In this document: piece by piece, positions 21,005-33,200 of the stretch | Numbering within the stretch: position 1 is the stretch's first letter | Layout of the letters: each line of letters starts with the position of its first letter | Source: Larimichthys crocea | Lineage: Eukaryota; Chordata; Actinopteri; Sciaenidae | Length of the DNA: 64,000 bases | Assembly: GCF_000972845.2 (NCBI RefSeq) | Contig: NC_040016.1 | Span: 21,930,807 to 21,994,806, forward strand | Direction: 5' to 3' | Translations under genes and position numbers: made by a program | The notes under the pieces: generated by a model | Database searches by the model: none | Seen by the model: the letters and a program-made list of their open reading frames with translations, nothing else | What the model was told of the DNA's origin: nothing

Positions 21005-22459
21005 TAGAAAATTAAGCAGATACAAATGTACACGTTTTTGTTTATTGTTGCAGTTGGATGAGCTTTCGATCTCGCTTTAAGTACTGTTATTTAATGACGT
21101 CTGAGCTCAGTCTGTAGTGCTTCTGAAGCCTATAAATCAGTGTTGCAAACACCTTCGGGGAGTTTACAGAATGCTGTACAGGACAGGAGGGGGTCCAAGG
21201 TAAACAGCTGCTCTTCGCACTGCACCACTAAAGAGAAGCAGCGCTGGATGGACAGGACAGACTGCAAGTCAGACACAACGTTGAAACTGAGTGCACGACA
21301 TGAACAAAGCCAAAAGACAACTTGGTCATAGATTCCTATGTGTGTATTTCCATAGTATGACCTGGATAGCGCCTGGATTCACTGATATTTCAGGCGGACG
21401 TGGAGAGTTTGACCAGTCTGATCGCCGAGATCGTGTGGCAAACTCCAAACCAATGCTGAAGTGATTAAGGAGGGAAATCTGGGTTCACGTTGGACTCAGG
21501 CCGCTATAGACCTGTTTTGTTTTGTATTGTCCTTCTAACGTCTGTGTGAAACTGACTTTTTGTGTGTAAAACACAAAAAAGAAAAGAGGAATCAGCAGCT
21601 TGTTTCACACCCCTTACTTTCGTTCTCTCGTTGGTGTTTGGTGTCAGCTTCCTGCGTGACAATCTGACTACTTTTTAAGGATCAACGTTTTTTGGACTTG
21701 TTAAGAAATCATGATTCCATGATGAAATGAGTTTGTCTGAAGTCAGCGAGATTCTGTGTTAGAAGTGCTAAACTCAACAACTGACTTCCTCCCAGTGCTT
21801 TGAGGATGCCACAACAATGGTGAGATGGAACTGGCCCGCTCAAAATGAATCGCTCCGGGTGCCTGCTCTTCTGTGCCTTTTCTCTCCGCCATTGTTGGGT
21901 GCGTCTTTCCCTTTTTAACCATTTAAATGTGTCCGGTGATATTTATGTTGCAAGTCTTTGGTTTCACACACAATGCCCGGGTTTCAAAAATGACAGTTAG
22001 AAGGTCAGAGCCAGTTTTTAAGCTGCGTATCCAGGGACTTGTTGTCCTAAACGTTGCTGTTGTTTCCTGTGTTGTATATGTTTTTGTGCTGTACTAAAAA
22101 TATAATCTATCATATGAATATCTGCAATCCATATCAAAAATTAATAGAACCAAGTGCATTTATTTAAGTATGTACTTGAATATTGAACTCTGATGCTACT
22201 TTGCACTTTCCAACTATATTTTTAGATGAAAATATTTCAACTTTTTTTTAACTTCAGATTTTTGATGTATTATTTAGATATTTAACATCCAAGATCTCGA
22301 CAAACGTAAAGTATCGTATATCCTCAAACTGACACTCTTATTTCCTTAAATGACTTTACTTATTTAGTCATACTTTACTTACGTATTACTTTACTGGAAG
22401 TCTAAAACAAACTCAGTTATGAAGAGATGAAGATAGACGGGCAATACCATTGAAAGCAA

Positions 22460-22462
<3 letters not shown>

Positions 22463-22504
<42 letters not shown>
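22463..22504. repeat. (GT)n microsatellite
   Basis: Pure GT run in intron 1 of class II beta copy 2, longer than in copy 1. Confidence 0.95.
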
Positions 22505-22505
<1 letters not shown>

Positions 22506-22764
22506 GGGGTGTCCAGTTCTCTTTTTTTTATCTGTGTGAGCGCTCCAGTGACACTGAATGAAGACACTGTTTCTTTACTGATTGCAGCAAATTAGAAGCG
22601 GTTGTTTTCGGCTGCGAGTCACGTGATATCTTGTGAATCCTGTGGGTGTCGCCTAAAATATGAAACAACTCCTCTTTTTAAAAGACTCAGAAGATTTGAG
22701 CAGGGAGCGGGATGACTTCAGTGATTTATTGATTGAAAATGCTCACAGGAGGCGAGCAGTTACT

Positions 22765-22935
22765 CAAGCACCCATCTATCCCCCAGGGTCACGGTGGGGC
22801 TTGATATCCTACCCTATCCCCAGCTGACATGGTGCGAGAGGCGAGGGTACACCCTAGACAAGTTTGCCAGCGCACTACGGCAATTGAGTCACCTATGAAC
22901 CTACTAAGTCTTTGGACTGTGAGGGAGAAACAATA
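22765..22935. repeat. Dispersed teleost repeat fragment, copy 2 intron 1
   Basis: Counterpart of 1525-1675, with GGTCACGGTGGGG and CATGGTGCGAGAGGCGAG. Carried by the segmental duplication rather than inserted twice. Confidence 0.55.
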
Positions 22936-25900
22936 CAACAGCATAAAACAAGAAAGGAAAAGAAAGGGAATGAGATGCAGATGAGGAGGCTGCAGAGAGC
23001 AGAATGAAGGACATGGATGTGGAGTGAGGAGGGAAAGTCTGACGGATATCTGGTAGATGGATTTGTAAAGTGACAGTGAAAGGCCTGGGGGATGATGATG
23101 AAAAGAAATTCAGTTATGGGGAGTAACACTTTGGGTCTTTTCCTCTCAGCACTGTGACCCAATGGATCGGATCTGCATGACAAGCCGACTTCAGGTGCGC
23201 CATGTACTCCAGGAGCGCAACGCTGTGGAGTATCTGTGGACTGGCATTTCAACCGAAGAGTTTGTGATGCAGTACAAACAGCCACGGTCGGCAATGCACG
23301 GGCTTCACTCCGGGGCGGATGATCACGCTCCTGTTTATGGAGACTTCTACGACGTTGCAGCAGAGAAAGTGGAGAAGCAGACCTGATATGTGTCGACATG
23401 TCGATAGGAATTTCAACGTAACCGAGGAAGCATTGTGAATATTCAAACGCTGGATATGTTTGTAATTTGTAGCTTTTTAAACCCGAAGTTAATTCAACAC
23501 ATCAGAAAAATTAATAACCAACATGTTTGTAAACAGATATGTTCCGTCATGAGGAACAAACTTGTACAGGCATACCAATTTAATTTAAGCAAAGTCACCG
23601 CAACCCGCTCAGTCCCTCCGTGCGACTCTTCGGCGAACTGTCCCCACCGAAAACACCTTCTGTCGAGGAGCCAGTTATTAAGTCCCTCTGTTTACTCTTA
23701 CGATGATTGCATGATGAACTTAGGCGACCCGGATATTATGACAAACATGTAACGGTATCATCCGTCCCTTCCTGCCGACTCTGGCGAATTCACCTCCGTC
23801 TGGCCGTGAGAGCTGGGTCCCCTGATGATGTGATTTTCCGGCAAAACACTTGAACTTACAATGTCTTTGTAGCTGTCCTCTATGCACAGTGGGCTATAAC
23901 ACAATCTTACGCTTCCATACAAACCTTGGTAAACCAGGTATGCATATTTTTATGTGGAACACTAGTGGAAACCCACAAAACAACAATCAAGGTATCCAAT
24001 GTAATGACGTTCATTTTCAGGTTTTTGTTTTTTAAATATGGGCGCAGGTCTAGAGCGTGACTTAATTCATTAAAAAGAACTGTAAAAATACATTTTGTGA
24101 TTTAAGGGATGTGTTGGAACAGTTTCTTGAACAGTTGAAGTGGTTTTTGTGAACTCAGGAACGATACACACAATTTACAAGTATGTGGGTACCAAACCTG
24201 GCAACCTCACTGTCACATCAACCCTTTAGAGCGTGCACATACTCTCCATTTAATCCCTAACTAAAACAGAGAAGTTTCCCACATGACTGAAACATCATAT
24301 GTTCATCATATTCCACACTCAATTGGCTACATTCATTATTGATATAAAAGCTTCAGTGCCAGCTCTCAGTAAAAAACTCTCATACTATCTGATTTTCAGC
24401 TGAGCCCAGCGTCACTCTCGTGGAGTCCACCAGCTCCAGTAAAAACGCCATGCTCGTGTGCAGCGCCTACGACTTTTACCCCAAACACATCCGGTGACGT
24501 GGCTCATGAACGGGCAGGAAGTGACTCGGGCGTGACCTTTAGCGACGTGTGACAAACGGGGATTGGCCTATCAGGTCCACTCTACCTGGAGTACACACCT
24601 TCCAATCCGACAGGACAGAGTCAGCTGTATGGTGGAGCACGCCAGCCTCAGGGAACCAAAGATTTATCACAGATGTGAGATGGAGCGACAGTTTTACTCA
24701 TGATGCATCCAATTGATCTGACAAATGTTTCTCTTCTCATTTGTTGCAGACTTAAATCAGTCAGATAGGAGGTCGTGATTGGTGGAGTTTGTTTTCTGGT
24801 GTTGGGAGCGGTGTTTCTGTCCTTGGGACTGATACAGTTACAGGAGGAGAAAACGAGGTGATTCACGCTTTTCAACTGCTGTTATAATCCAATTAAAAAA
24901 GATAAATAGATACGTCAATGGACGGCATTTTGGGGAGGGTCAAGATCACCAGCACGCGATGATGAAAGCCGGAGATTCACAATGAATCGACCATAACTCT
25001 TTAACTTCTTTGTTTTGTTATAAACGTGACAGATTTAAAATGATATTGTCTACCTTGTTGGAATTCATTAAATCAGTTACTGGGGGTGAATCTAACATGA
25101 ACCTTCTGAACAGCCCCACTTCCACTGGGATGTGAGTTCTGATCTATGAACGGGAAACCAAGTGGAAATTATTCATAAGTTCAGGTTTCTATGATAAAAA
25201 GTCAGCATAATTATTTGTATTAATTAATCCATAAATTATACTATATAATAGAAGTCTTTGTATTGTATGTGTCATTGTCTAAAGTGAATTAATAAGTACG
25301 TTCACTGTCATACCTTGAGTTTTTGTTTTATTTTGTAATTCTCTTCTTTCATTTGTGTTGCTTCATTTCCTGCGTTTGTGTTTCCGCCCCTCTTCCTGAT
25401 TATTTTCACCCTCCGTGTAAAATCTGTAATTCTCGAGTGGCTGCTTGAGTTGGGTATCCGTGTACGGTACAGATGACTTATTAGAGCACCCAGGCGTATA
25501 TGGGCCGCCTGGGTCTGAGGTCTGCCAGTTGATTCCACGTCTATGGCGGTGACCAGAAACCCAGTCTCCATAAGTCCCCATGTTCCAATGTCCAACTTCA
25601 CAGCAGAAATAAACATGTTTACAGCCTGGTACAAAAAACATTTTGGTCTCTGTAGCTAATTTCCCCGTTCATGACAACTGTACTGAGGTGAATTTATATA
25701 CAACTCACCTGGTTCACATTATATTAAGGTTAAAGTTATGCGGTTAAGAGAGCAGTCCTTGATTGCACGGTGGTTGTTGCCACGGCTCCATGTTTATTAT
25801 CTGTCTCATTTTCTGGATTAGCAGGGAGTCATCCACCACTTGTTGGAATTCCCGAAAGCTGCACGCTGCCTGTTCCGTCTCCTCCACCTTTGAGGTTGCT

Positions 25901-26039
25901 TTTTACTTTTGTTGTTTTGTTTTCTTCACTGTAACTCTGTGAGTCCTGCCCTCTCTAACCAGGTTGTGTTTAGAGAGTTTTTTTGTTTTTCTCGTGTTTT
26001 TTCTCCGTGCTGTTCTTTAAATGCCGCTTCCACCTGACG

Positions 26040-26505
26040 CTACCGGTCACATCACAACCAAAGAACAGCTCTGCAGCCCGGATGTGACCTGTTGACCGCT
26101 CGCCGTTGGACTCCGTCACATATGTCTGCGAGAGAGATCCCTGCATGTCGCATGTTGTCCTGAACAACATTCGGGCCTGCAGCACCACACCACACCATCA
26201 TATCCTGACACTAACATGCAATCACTTTTTGAATTGTGAGCACTATATTAACTGTAAACGTGACCCTTTGATATGCTATAATAATATATAGATATATATA
26301 GATATATATATATGATCATATATAGTATATAGATTTATATTACAGAACATACATACACACACACACAAAACAAAACAACATTTTGTAAACAAGAACCTAT
26401 TAAGAACAATATACTATATATATATTGTATTGTTTACACAATTTGGTTTTTGTTTGTTGTATACTGGGTATTGTAACCAAAAGTAATTTATTTCTGACTC
26501 TGATT
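26040..26505 (+). mobile_element. LINE 3' end relic, block C
   Basis: Counterpart of 4845-5345: CACATCACAACCAAAGAACAG at its start and TTTCTGACTCTGATT at its end, with an intervening ATATATAGATATA tract. Confidence 0.5.
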
Positions 26506-26640
26506 AACGCTAACTGACGTCACGACGGCTTTTCAGCGACCTGGGGTGACTCACGGACACGCCGCCATATTTGATGCTGTCTATTTGCTGCTCGGCCTTC
26601 CAGGGAACTCCGTCTCCATGGCGACGGTAAACAGTCCGTC
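26506..26640 (+). promoter_or_regulatory. CRE and RFX X-box island, block C
   Basis: TGACGTCA at 26515-26522 and GTCTCCATGGCGAC at 26612-26625. The second CRE seen in B is broken here (GGTGACTCACGG). The X-box is unchanged in all three blocks although the surroundings carry indels. Confidence 0.55.
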
Positions 26641-26757
26641 AGTGCGACTTACACACAGGTGACACACGAAACCACCCGCTATCATATGAACATTTTACAC
26701 ACACTCTGATAAACCACACACACACACACCACACACACACACACCGGACAAGGACAG

Positions 26758-28755
26758 ATGGCGGATTCACAGCGAACATTGAACCCATCAACTCAGTGCC
26801 TCAAGATGAACTCTGGTAAAAAAAAATCTGCTTCTTCACTGTTTTCATTGCTGTGTATGAAAGAGGGTTAAAAGATATGTGAGTACAGGAGGCTTCATCT
26901 CCATGTTGATGTCTATCACATCTTTTTCATGTGGTCTGATCATCTGTGACAGAGGGCGTGAATATAACTAATAATTAATAATCATACGACTGTAGAATCA
27001 TTTCACTAACACCTGCACCAGCCCCATCTCCACTGATTGTAAAGTTTGGCTTTTGCTCATTATATCTTTACACTTACGGTTATATGTGCATCTTAATATA
27101 ATGCTACCCCATGTGTGTATACAGCCACTGATTCTTCTGTGAAATGATCCACAGACAGCGTGTACAGTATTTGTATTTTATATACTATCTTTATTTTTCT
27201 ATTTAATGTTGTTAGCATTTTTCACCTCTTTTCATGCTTTGTCGTTTGGTTCATTTTCCTTCCTCGATGTTCATGTGAAGGAGTTTTGGTTGTTTTCGTG
27301 TAGCAGGAGTGCTAAGTTTACAGTCATACACTCATGCATGTTATTTCCCTGGGAGTTTTTTATGTCAATATATTTAGTTATTCAAAATAACAAATGTTGT
27401 TATCCCAGAATCATTTTCTCAAGGACGCAAGACAATGAAACTTTGTTTTCCCGAGAAACCGGCATAATTAATTCAGATCTCGAGAAAATAATTTGCAGGA
27501 AAAATATTCCGAGTTGAGGAGAACGTCGCCACGCAGTGTTTTAATATATTAGACCTCTCCTTCTGTTTTCTCGAAATCACAATTTAATTATGTTGTCATC
27601 TCGGGAAAAATGAAGTTTTCATTAGTTGAGATCTCGAGAACTTATCCCGGTGTCCTCAGGATAACATTTGTTATTTCAAGACAATTACAGTTGACAATTA
27701 AAGTTGATTTCATTTGTTTCTTGAGAGCTGTCTCATGAAAACAAATGAAATCAACTCATTTTCACGAGAAACGGAGGAAACAAGTGCATGAATGCATGGA
27801 CCGGTTTGGTCTCTTGTGAAAAATTATTTATTTGTATGGAATACTAACAGAAAAAATATGTAAATACAAGGGAAAATGTGAAAAGGATCTATACATTTGC
27901 AGCAACCACATGCCGCAGATTTATTATTTTGTTCAGCACGCGATAGCTCACGTGAGTGAATTTCTGCAGATTTAAATGGAGGTTAGATGATTAAAAAAAA
28001 TAACGAAGCAAACAGTGCTGCATGTCACATGTGATGTTATACAAACATACATATTATGTGTTCTGTAGGAAAGCACGAGTCAACGCCGAGAGGCAGTCAG
28101 CTAGAGACTGGCCCAAAAGTGGGGCATCCTTCCGCCGACGAGACGAGGAGTACACATGCAAAACACACTGCCCTCTACTGATGAACAACAAGTCAAGTCA
28201 GTGGGTTTTATTATTAGTCATAATGGAGACAGGACTGCATTAAAGCGCACAAGACAAAATACAACAAGGGGCTGCATTAAAGTGAGGTGTGATAAGCTGT
28301 CTCTGTTAAATGTTTTTCAAGGGAGGGAGTCTAAGAAGCTGAACGAGGAGGCCAGAAGGAAGCTTCCCCAAGACCCAGCCAGCACACACCACCGACCCCT
28401 GTGAAGAAACACATCGACGTGATCTCTATCTATCTGTCTCTCTTTATCTATCTATCTATCTATCTTTATCTATCTATCTATCTATCTATCTATCATCTAT
28501 CTTTATCTCTATCTCTATCTATCTATCTATCTATCTTATCTATCTTATGCTACAAACTTTCACACACATCTAGTCTTTCCTCCATTTTGTTCTACCATTA
28601 TTACATCTTCTCACACTTCATTTCCAAGAGCAAGTCAGGGTAATGATCGGTTGGGCATGCTCGGTCACTCGGCTCTCCAGGAAGTTCGCAGGGAGCATCA
28701 TGGAAGCGCAGAGCTGGATGAAGAAGCTGGGTGGCCTCTCGAAGCTTGCATCTGA
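26758..28755 (+). pseudogene. C20orf85/CIMIP1-like gene, block C copy (disrupted)
   Basis: Exons correspond to the B copy: 26758-26815 (58 nt), 28069-about 28149, about 28320-28418 and about 28583-28755. Exon 2 has lost a G at its donor (GAGGAG followed by TACAC), and the acceptor of exon 3 is altered (TTTTTCAAGGG in place of CTTCAGTACGAG). The last exon contains the QG-MIGW-like segment interrupted by an extra base and an unrelated TTTTGTTCTACC insertion upstream. TGA at 28753-28755 matches the stop position of A and B. It is either decayed or mis-sequenced, as for class II beta copy 2 in the same block. Confidence 0.6.
28425..28548. repeat. (TATC)n microsatellite, block C
   Basis: Interrupted CTAT/TTATCTAT tract in intron 3 of the ciliary-type gene. 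Confidence 0.9.
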
Positions 28756-29054
28756 CTGAACGCACCATCCCCTGTTGCCTCGGCTTCTGCTGAAGTTAAG
28801 AGACGTAAATAAAGCATGAAACTTTGTTTTGGGGTCTTGTCTTATGCATTTTGAAAGGATTTATCGTTTAAAATATTCCTTCAACTTTGTTGGCCTCTGT
28901 ATGATTACAAGAGTTTTGCACTTATGTGTAAGAACTCTACACAACAAGTCATTGATTGGTCAAGAGGCATTTCACGAGTGCTAAATAGAGCACGGCTGCA
29001 CTGGGACTTTCAACAAATTAAGGCTTAAGGCTTAAACTTATGTTAAGGCTCTAA

Positions 29055-29310
29055 GGAGCTGGAGGTCTTCAGGAGGTTTTTGAAGGTAGAGATCTGATTG
29101 GAACTGGTAGGACATCCGGTATGAGAGCATTCAGTATGTTGGTGCAGAACCAGAGACTACTTTGTAAGCGAGCATTAGTGAACAGGTAGCCAGTGGAGCT
29201 CGATGAGCAGTGGGTAACAGTGCCATTTTGGGTTGGCACACCGCCGTGTCCTGGATCATTTGAAATGGTTTTCACTGTGCAGGCTGGGCAGCCCGTCAGG
29301 AGGAGGGCGC
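29055..29310 (-). mobile_element. LINE reverse-transcriptase C-terminal fragment, block C
   Basis: Minus-strand counterpart of the A and B fragments (MKTISNDPGHGG frame in place of KPFQMIQD), with further frameshifts. Confidence 0.55.
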
Positions 29311-29483
29311 TACGTAATAAGTCACAATTACTTGTTACAGCAGCTCATTGGAAGATAATAAAACACAATACACTGTGTAAAATATAAATACACAAACACT
29401 GAAACACCATATAGATAGATATCGTCATATATATGTTTATGTATATACATATATGTGTATACATAAACATATACATATATGTA

Positions 29484-29740
29484 CAGTTGTCCCTCGTTTA
29501 TCGCGGGGGATAGTTCTAAAAATAACCGCACATAAACAATCGCAAAGTAAGTTTTACAATTATTATACATGTTTTAAGGCCGTAAAACCCCTAACCACAC
29601 ACTTTATACACCTTTTTACACGCATTTTGTACAGTACTCCTTAGCCAATCAGGAGCAAAGAACACAATGCGCGTTCATACTGTACGCCGTAAAAAAATGC
29701 ATGCAAAATTACACTAAAAAATCCACGAAACACATAAACA
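29484..29740 (+). mobile_element. Tigger/pogo-like MITE, left part
   Basis: Begins after TA with CAGTTGTCCCTCGTTTATCG, the classic Tigger-type terminus, and continues through AACCGCACATAAACAATCGC-type sequence to AAAAAATCCACGAAAC. The right terminus is missing; AT-rich tandem repeats follow. The same terminus is cut by the assembly gap at 8434. Confidence 0.75.
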
Positions 29741-30031
29741 TATATGTTACACATAAACCCTATATTTATACATATATGTTAATGTATAAATATATTGTTT
29801 ATGTATATACATATATGTGTATACACAAACATATCTACATATATGTATATATGTATAAATGTATGTTTATGTATACACATATATGTGTATACATATATGT
29901 ATTCACATATGTATACATGTATACATAAACATATATGTATATATGTGTATGACAAAGTTTATGTATATACATAAACTTTGTCATACACATATATACATAT
30001 AAACATCATATTTATACATTATGTTATTATG
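29741..30031. repeat. AT-rich tandem repeat with a long palindrome
   Basis: ATAAACATATATGTATAC units. Positions 29932-30001 form a perfect 70-bp palindrome centred on 29966/29967 and including GACAAAGTTTATG and its complement. It lies about 100 bp from the CHMP4B promoter CREs. Confidence 0.85.
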
Positions 30032-30059
30032 TATATATGTCTATGCACAAGTTCACCCG

Positions 30060-30277
30060 TTTGGAGAAATCCCCGTGAGTCACGCTGCGTGACGTAACTG
30101 CGCTGACGTCATGACATCACGGGGCCTGTGTGGGAAGGCGGAACAACAACAACAGCGTCAGAAGAAGGAGGAGAGGGAGCGCGGCAGCAGCGCGAGCCCT
30201 CCGATCGGCGACAGAGCGGTTAACGGTCACGGTACCGGCGGTTCGTGTGCGGTTAACGTTTACCAACAACGAAAACA
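30060..30277 (+). promoter_or_regulatory. CHMP4B promoter and 5' UTR
   Basis: GC-rich stretch with a TGACGTAA at 30090-30097 and a full CRE, TGACGTCA, at 30104-30111, followed by a CpG-rich 5' UTR up to the ATG at 30278. No clear TATA box. This fits a CREB-responsive housekeeping promoter; the start site is not determined. Confidence 0.55.
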
Positions 30278-33200
30278 ATGTCACCGTTCGGTAAGTTGTT
30301 CGGCGGCCAGGGAAGGGCGGGAAATCACCGACCCCGCAGGAGGCGATCCAGCGGCTGAGGGAGACCGAGGGATGTGGCGAGAACAGGAGTTCTTGAGAAG
30401 AAGATCGACCGAGAGCTCATGACGGCGAAGAAGAACGGCACGAAAACAAACGAGGTGAGCTGCTTTAAAAAAACTAAACTTAATGACGTTAAAGTCCGTT
30501 AAACCGTCAGTTAGCTCCGCGGGCTAACGGCAGAGGAGGCGAAGTTGGCAGTTGACAGGCACCTGAACGCAGCACGCGCCGTGCACTGCCATTTTTAAAC
30601 GTCTGGACACGGCACGCGGTTGTTAGCGACCGGGAAACAACGGACAGACGGTTTATAACACGACACAGGGCGGCGAACACTGCACAAGAGTTATTAAAGG
30701 CAGCTGAAATCACAGGGACACCACTTTACCGACGAGCTTTGTCGAGCAACAGCCCGAGGACGGTGGTGTGTTTACTGCCCTGAGACTGATTCAACAAATA
30801 CACTGTGACTTAAACTAACAAGGGTCTAAGTATTACAGTTTCACACAGTATTATAGGTTTGTACCCTGTTTACTTGATGTCTTCATCTTGTTTCTATTCC
30901 ACGTCGACTTGTTTACGCCAGGTGTGACAAAACACAAGTTAAACGTGTTTTGTACTATAATCCAAGTAAAGTATCCAGTATTGCACTTTGACACAGTATT
31001 CTAGGTTTGTACCCTGTTTCTTGACGTCTCCATCTTGTATCTTTCCACGTCGACTGCCCCAGGTGTAATTAAAAAAACACAAGTTAGACATTTAATGTGT
31101 TTTTAGTACTATAATCCAAGTAAAAGTATCCAAGTATTGCACTTTGACACAGTATTCTAGGTCTGTACCCTGTTTACTTGATGTCTCCATCTTGTTTCTA
31201 TTTCATGTTGACTTGTTTACGCCCCAGGTGTAATTAAAAAAACACAAGTTAGACATTTAACGTGTTTTTAGTACTATAATCCAAGTAAAAGTATCCAAGT
31301 ATTGCACTTTAACACAGTATTCTTGGTTTGTACCCTGTTTACTTGATGTCTCCATCTTGTTTCTATTCCACGTCAACTTGTTTACGCCCCAGGTGTGACA
31401 AAACACCAAGTTAACATGGTTTTTAGTACTATAATCCAAGTAAAAGTATCCAAGTATTGCACTTTGACACAGTATTCTAGGTTTGTACCTGTTATTGACG
31501 TCTCCATCTTATTTCTATTCCATGTCGACTTGTTTACGCCCCAGGTGTAATTAAAAAACACATGTTGGACATTTAAACGTGTTTTTAGTACTATAATCCA
31601 AGTAAAAGTATCCAAGTATTGCACTTTGACACAGTATTCTAGGTTTGTACCCTGTTTACTTGACGTCTCCATCTTATTTCTATTCCATGTCGACTTGTTT
31701 ACGCCCCAGGTGTAATTAAAAAACACATGTTGGACATTTAAACGTGTTTTTAGTACTATAATCCAAGTAAAAGTATCCAAGTATTGCACTTTAACACAGT
31801 ATTATAGGCGTACTTGATGTAATCTCTGTTTCTCCACCATGGTTTCTTCTGTTTACTCCAAATGTGTGACACTAACCTCAGACTGTGTTTATTATCAAGT
31901 TACAGAGTTTAACATCAGTTTTACAGGAATAACAGTCACAGCTTGTTTAGTGAAGGTTGTGGTCAACTTAAAGAAAACAAACGTTGGGCAACAGAAGTCC
32001 AACAGTGGATTGGTTTCGATTTGATCAAAGTTACACAACAAACAGAGCAGCAGCCACTGTGACATGAATGCAGGTAAACAGGTGTTTCCATTGATACTGA
32101 TTAAAGTCACAACAGAGTCCGGGTGTTGCCGTGTTGGTGCGTGTCGGCTCACTGGAAAATCTCTGCTGCACTAAATGGAACGGAGCCTTAATTAGTATCA
32201 TTGGGAACACCTGAGTGTTCATGTCATGTATGTGGCATGTAGCTATAGAGAGGTGAAGTCTGAATCTGGGTCCCGTTTGACCTGATGTTTACCCTGTTCC
32301 TTCAGTGTTACAGCATCAGTCCAGCGACACGCTCGAGCACAAGTTCAGCTGGCTAAACGACAAAAGAGCATACCGATGGAGCCGTGCACGGGAAGCTGTC
32401 AGCCGTGTGTTTAACAACACGTCCGTGTGTTCAACAACACATCCGTGTGTTCAAAGCATTCCCAGAAAAAGAAAAACATCTTGATGAAAATATTCAGTCT
32501 GCTGCAAGACTTTGAACCTGTCTCACAGCCACGAGTTCAACCCTAACAGAGCTGTCAGCTTCATGAACTTTAATTTAATAATCTAATACACAGTTACATG
32601 TGTGTGTTGTCATATGAAGGATGTTGTCAACTGTTCATTGACCCACAGAAGTATACAACATACCACGACTGCCTTTAGATTCTGAATGAATTAACTGATA
32701 TGTCACATCACAGGAAGAGGCCAGGACTACCCGCAAGTTTGTGACCGATCGCTATCAACAACACGCTATGTAAGGACATGCCTAAACAAGTTTTGAGTGA
32801 GTCTGTGAAGGCTGTGACTCGAGGGCTCAGTTTCTAACTCTGCTAATCAGTTTGAGTTGAGTTTAATTCCTTCGAGGCAGGATTTACCAGCTCTGTCATG
32901 GCGGCAGCAAGTCGCTCGTCCAAGAGAATGAGCACAGTGCTATGCAGTACACGCTGCTGAGGCTGTTCTACCCGGAAATTTGTGCTCGAGTGTGTTACAC
33001 TGAGCAGCTGAAACCACCTGAAACCCTGCAGCAGGTTTAGATCTCACCACAAGCTGTTGATAGCTCGTGACTCTGTTGATCAGTCGTGGTGTTTTCACCT
33101 GAGATGCCTGAGATTCTGAGGCATCAGACGTCCAGTCTGCATGCGGAAGAAGAGAAATGAAGCATGTGATTCTGTCAGCCTAATTTGAATATTGGAATCT

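Larger units (their letters stand above)
21845..24887 (+). pseudogene. MHC class II beta chain, copy 2 (frameshifted)
   Basis: Exons align one for one with copy 1: 21845-21898, 23150-about 23435, 24400-24674 and 24750-24887. The beta2 exon keeps LVCSAYDFYP and VSCMVEHASL pieces. Against copy 1 it has five single-base losses and one gain (for example GTGACTCGGG for GTGACCTCGGG), giving 275 nt instead of 279. Exon 1 has lost a base (54 against 55) and its donor changed from GTGAGT to GTGCGT. Exon 2 has at least six indels. Intron sequence shows the same indel density. The copy may be a true pseudogene, or a functional gene in poorly polished sequence. Spacing from copy 1 is about 21.2 kb. Confidence 0.8.

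Noticed and set aside
31382..31789. 135-codon minus-strand open frame in CHMP4B intron 1
   Set aside because: It is three repeats of the same peptide produced by a minisatellite whose period is a multiple of three; no start context or family.
30826..31808. Possible CRISPR-like repeat array
   Set aside because: Whole 155-165-bp units are repeated with no unique spacers, and the genome is eukaryotic.
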